Assembly (NCBI GenBank): GCA_018830325.1
Contig: JAHJSQ010000025.1
Span: 61,293-125,292, forward strand
Reading direction: 5' to 3'
Length of the DNA: 64,000 nucleotides
Source of the DNA: Gammaproteobacteria bacterium
GTDB taxonomy: Bacteria > Pseudomonadota > Gammaproteobacteria > Methylococcales > Methylomonadaceae
Below, piece after piece: positions 61,128-64,000 of the stretch (positions within the stretch are counted from its first letter, which is position 1; each line of letters starts with the position of its first letter). Made by a program: the position numbers and the translations under genes. Below the pieces are notes generated by a model. It was not told the origin of the DNA, did not search any database, and worked only from the letters and a program-made list of their open reading frames with translations.

Positions 61128-62522
61128 ATGTCTGAAGAATATGTATTCGACCGCGATTACGCAACCGAAGCTTTAAAAGTATCGCCGCATTCAATACAAG
61201 CCGAGCAATCCGTGCTCGGCGGTTTGATGCTGGATAACCAAACCTGGGATTCGATCGCCGATAAAGTTGTTGAAGGCGATTTTTATCGCAAGGATCATCG
61301 AATGATTTTTCGGGCTATCGAAAAATTGGCCGAAAAACAAGATCCTTTCGACGTCATTACTTTATCCGAGGCACTGGCTTCCGCCGGACAATTGAATGAG
61401 GTCGGCGGTCTGGCCTATTTAGGTACCTTGGCAAAGGATACCCCGAGTGCTGCGAACATTGTCGCTTATGCGACTATTGTTCGCGATAAGTCCGTTTTAA
61501 GGCAGTTGATCCATGTCGGAACCGATATATCCGATTCGGCTTTTAGTCCTGAAGGGCGCGATACCTCCGAATTGCTCGAAAATGCCGAGCGCCAGGTATT
61601 TCAAATCGCCGAACAGCGCCAACGCGGGCAGGGCGGTTTCACGTCGATCAAGTCGTTGTTGGCGCAGGCGGTCGATAAGATCGAAATGCTTTATGAGCAG
61701 GAAGGCAATATCACCGGCGCCAGCACCGGATTCAATGATTTCGACGAAATGACCTCGGGCCTGCAGCCGTCCGATTTGATCATCGTCGCGGGTAGGCCGT
61801 CGATGGGTAAAACCACGATCGCGATGAACATGGCGGAGAATGTTGCGATTAAAGGCGATAAACCGGTAGCGGTGTTCAGTATGGAAATGCCCGGTGATTC
61901 TTTGGCGATGCGGATGATGTCCTCTTTGGGGCGTATCGATCAACATAAAATTAGAACCGGCAAGCTTGACGACGACGAATGGCCGCGTCTGACTTCGGCG
62001 ATTAATTTATTGGCTGAAACGAAATTGTTCATCGACGATACGCCGGCCTTGACGCCGACCGAAGTTCGTTCGAGAGCGCGACGATTGATGCGCGAACATG
62101 GCCAGTTGGGTTTGATCGTATTGGATTATCTGCAATTGATGCAGTCGCCGGCCAGCGGCGATAATCGGGTTCAACAGATTTCGGATATCTCGAGGGGCTT
62201 GAAAGCCTTGGCCAAGGAGCTGAACGTGCCGGTTATCGCGCTCTCGCAGCTTAATCGGAACTTGGAACAGCGACCCAACAAACGCCCGGTGATGTCCGAT
62301 TTGCGTGAGTCGGGCGGTATCGAACAGGATGCCGACGTGATCGTATTTGTTTATCGGGATGAGGTTTACAATCCGGATAGTCCGGAGAAAGGCGTTGCTG
62401 AAATTATCATCGGTAAGCAACGTAACGGTCCGATAGGCACAGTCAGGTTGACTTTCCTCGGACAATACACTCGGTTTGAAAACTTTGCCGGAAATCCTTA
62501 CGGCGGAGACGATTACGAATGA
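61128..62522 (+). CDS. dnaB: Replicative DNA helicase DnaB
   Basis: Hexameric 5'-3' helicase at the replication fork. The 464-residue protein has the N-terminal primase-binding domain (LKVSPHSIQAEQSVLGGLMLDN) and a RecA-type core with Walker A AGRPSMGKTT, LIVLDYLQLMQ and the conserved SDLRESGGIEQDADVI block. No intein insertion is present. The open frame can start at a TTG at 61116, but the ATG at 61128 is the more likely start. It overlaps alr by four bases (ATGA), so the two are translationally coupled; the dnaB-alr order is common in gammaproteobacteria. Confidence 0.96.
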   Translation: MSEEYVFDRDYATEALKVSPHSIQAEQSVLGGLMLDNQTWDSIADKVVEGDFYRKDHRMIFRAIEKLAEKQDPFDVITLSEALASAGQLNEVGGLAYLGTLAKDTPSAANIVAYATIVRDKSVLRQLIHVGTDISDSAFSPEGRDTSELLENAERQVFQIAEQRQRGQGGFTSIKSLLAQAVDKIEMLYEQEGNITGASTGFNDFDEMTSGLQPSDLIIVAGRPSMGKTTIAMNMAENVAIKGDKPVAVFSMEMPGDSLAMRMMSSLGRIDQHKIRTGKLDDDEWPRLTSAINLLAETKLFIDDTPALTPTEVRSRARRLMREHGQLGLIVLDYLQLMQSPASGDNRVQQISDISRGLKALAKELNVPVIALSQLNRNLEQRPNKRPVMSDLRESGGIEQDADVIVFVYRDEVYNPDSPEKGVAEIIIGKQRNGPIGTVRLTFLGQYTRFENFAGNPYGGDDYE

Positions 62523-63595
62523 GGCCGGCCGCTTATGTCAAATTGAACTTGGATGCGTTACGTCATAATTTGCATGTGGTTAGACGCTACGCGCCAGACT
62601 CGAAAGTCATGGCGGTGATTAAAGCCAATGCTTACGGGCACGGTTTGTTGCGCGTCGCAGAACGATTAACCGAAGCGGACGGCTTTGCCGTGGCCCGCGT
62701 CGACGAGGGGATCCGCTTACGCCAAGCCGGTATTTTGCATCGCATCGCGGTCATGGAAGGTTTTACGTGTTCTGAAGAATTGGACGATTTGATCGATTTC
62801 GGTTTAGATCCCTTAATTCACTCGTTCGGGCAGTTGGATATCATTGATCGAAAATTCGGCTCTATCGGGATCAATGCTTGGTTGAAAATCGATACCGGCA
62901 TGAACCGTTTGGGGTTTTCGGCTGACGAGGTCGAAAAAGTTCATCAGCGTTTGAGATCGAGTTCGTTAATCAAGCAGCCGGTTGGTTTTATAACCCATTT
63001 GGCAAATGCCGACCTGAGATCCGATCCAATGACTTTGAAACAAATCGACTTATTTAACAGGACATTGTCGGGTTTTGCAGGGCCGCGTAGTATCGCGAAT
63101 TCAGCCGGGATTTTAGGTTGGCGGGAAGCGTTGACCGACTGGGTAAGACCCGGAATTATGTTGTATGGGATTTCTCCGTTCCCCGAAACGACTGGAGGTG
63201 ATTTCGATTTAAAGCCGGTCATGGCTTTGCATTCCCGGTTGATTGCCGTTAAATCCGTTCGGCAAGGCGACGCGGTGGGTTACGGCGGTGCTTGGGTGTG
63301 CGATAGGCCAATTATGATGGGGGTTGTCGCAATAGGCTACGGGGACGGTTATCCTCGTCATGCTCGATCCGGCACGCCGGTTCTTGTTAACGGCAAGCGC
63401 GTCCCGATGATCGGTAGGGTATCGATGGATATGATCACGGTCGATTTGAGCGAACAAGACGATGCCAAGCCGGGTGATCCAGTGACGCTATGGGGAGGCG
63501 AATTGCCGATCGAAGAGGTGGCGTCTTGGTCGGGAACCATCCCTTACACACTGGTTTGCGGTATTACCCAGCGAGTGCAGATTGTTGAAGAGTAA
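62519..63595 (+). CDS. alr: Alanine racemase
   Basis: Interconverts L- and D-alanine with PLP to supply D-Ala for peptidoglycan. The 358-residue protein has PLP-binding Lys35 in AVIKANAYGHG, the catalytic Tyr in VGYGGAW, and the C-terminal block VPMIGRVSMDMITVDLS. Length is typical for Alr. Coupled to dnaB by a four-base overlap. No terminator was recognised after it; a truncated B repeat and an IS110 end follow. Confidence 0.95.
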   Translation: MRPAAYVKLNLDALRHNLHVVRRYAPDSKVMAVIKANAYGHGLLRVAERLTEADGFAVARVDEGIRLRQAGILHRIAVMEGFTCSEELDDLIDFGLDPLIHSFGQLDIIDRKFGSIGINAWLKIDTGMNRLGFSADEVEKVHQRLRSSSLIKQPVGFITHLANADLRSDPMTLKQIDLFNRTLSGFAGPRSIANSAGILGWREALTDWVRPGIMLYGISPFPETTGGDFDLKPVMALHSRLIAVKSVRQGDAVGYGGAWVCDRPIMMGVVAIGYGDGYPRHARSGTPVLVNGKRVPMIGRVSMDMITVDLSEQDDAKPGDPVTLWGGELPIEEVASWSGTIPYTLVCGITQRVQIVEE

Positions 63596-63635
63596 GGAAT
63601 ATGCACAAAGTAACTTACACAAGTAGTAGGCTTTG

Positions 63636-63688
63636 TGGCGGTTTGGTGACTCGCTTGACAGGACGCCGTGAATACGTCCATGTAGATA
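63636..63688. repeat. Truncated family B repeat at an IS110-type insertion
   Basis: GTGACTCGCTTGACAGGACGCCGTGAATACGTCCATGTAG matches the left part of the B unit, then departs abruptly at about 63688 into sequence leading to the IS110 transposase. The missing palindromic half probably lies on the far side of the insertion, outside the window. Confidence 0.6.
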
Positions 63689-63726
63689 CTCTGTTTAAAA
63701 TCAAGTTAAAAATAGGCATTTTTCTG

Positions 63727-64000
63727 CTATTCAGCGATTGACGGAATTGCATAAAAACGCGTGTTATCGAATGGTTTATCATGCTTGAGCATGCCGTGAA
63801 TCGCATGTAACAATTTACGCATGACCGCACAACAGGCTTGCAACGGTAATTTACCCATATCAAGGAGATGTTGGTAATACGCCTTAATATGGCGATCATG
63901 CTGCACAGCGCTCCAGACAGGCATATACAGGGCGGCGCGAATCTGGCTGTTACCGGCCTTGGATATACGCGTTTTTTTGTGGACACTCGTGCCGGAATCA
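63727..64000 (-). CDS. IS110-family transposase, C-terminal part (runs off the window)
   Basis: The minus strand from the window edge reads SGTSVHKKTRISKAGNSQIR, then AALYMPVWSAVQHDRHIKAY and GKLPLQACCAVMRKLLHAIHGMLKHDKPFD, ending IPSIAE at 63727. This is the Transposase_20 domain at the C-terminus of IS110-family DEDD transposases. About 90 codons are visible; the N-terminal RuvC-like part lies outside. The reading frame is intact in the visible part. IS110 elements lack typical terminal inverted repeats, so the end near 63688 is set only by the break in repeat B. Confidence 0.85.
   Translation of the reverse strand, partial: DSGTSVHKKTRISKAGNSQIRAALYMPVWSAVQHDRHIKAYYQHLLDMGKLPLQACCAVMRKLLHAIHGMLKHDKPFDNTRFYAIPSIAE

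Overview
The window looks like chromosome from a gammaproteobacterium. Housekeeping genes (dnaB, alr, trpS, mtaB, queD, putA, a DUF1249/YqiB gene), several dispersed palindromic repeat families and a urea/formamide utilisation locus suggest a methanotroph-like member of the Methylococcales. That placement is inference from gene content and general recall; no marker gene fixes it. No tRNA, rRNA or CRISPR array was seen.

Region by region. 1-10.5 kb: partial bfd behind a Fur-box-like site, bifunctional putA, a lipoprotein alpha/beta hydrolase, an erythromycin-esterase-family protein behind a membrane protein, a small Cys-rich protein, and an SpmA/SpmB-like membrane protein coupled to mtaB. 11-16 kb and 20.6-25 kb: two paralogous signalling pairs. 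Each has a giant hybrid kinase (NCS1 permease domain, eight-cysteine module, histidine kinase, receiver) followed by a receiver/LuxR regulator. The second pair is divergent from urtABCDE-fmdA-fmdB (25.3-32.1 kb), a urea/short-chain-amide ABC transporter with formamidase, so the fused permease may act as the receptor for that substrate class.

32.4-33.3 kb: a DUF4160/DUF2442 pair and a wreck of a REP-associated transposase, bracketed by small hairpins. 33.3-41.8 kb: a complete integron with a divergent intI, a cassette promoter, an attI core and eight attC sites defining eight cassettes. Cargo: an OLD-family ATPase/TOPRIM protein, a DUF5958-like protein, an SMR efflux pump, a secreted protein plus a zinc-ribbon membrane protein, an inverted HTH gene with its own promoter, a gene broken by an in-frame stop, an unknown gene, and a toxin-antitoxin-SecB-like chaperone (TAC) operon.

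42-50.6 kb: an ANTAR regulator and a HisKA_2 kinase, a PAS-GGDEF-EAL protein, and a Lon-family protease overlapping a universal stress protein gene. 51-57.4 kb: a TetR-controlled tripartite RND efflux operon. 57.8-63.6 kb: DUF1249, QueD, PilZ, trpS, dnaB-alr. 63.7 kb to the end: the 3' part of an IS110-family transposase.

Intergenic space is rich in non-autonomous mobile repeats. Family A has GTAA-type ends and 8-bp target duplications. It has inserted into another repeat (family E) between the first kinase/regulator pair, and was itself hit by a 134-bp inverted-repeat element with an 11-bp duplication between the HisKA_2/ANTAR pair. These nested insertions give a relative order of events that can be read from the sequence.
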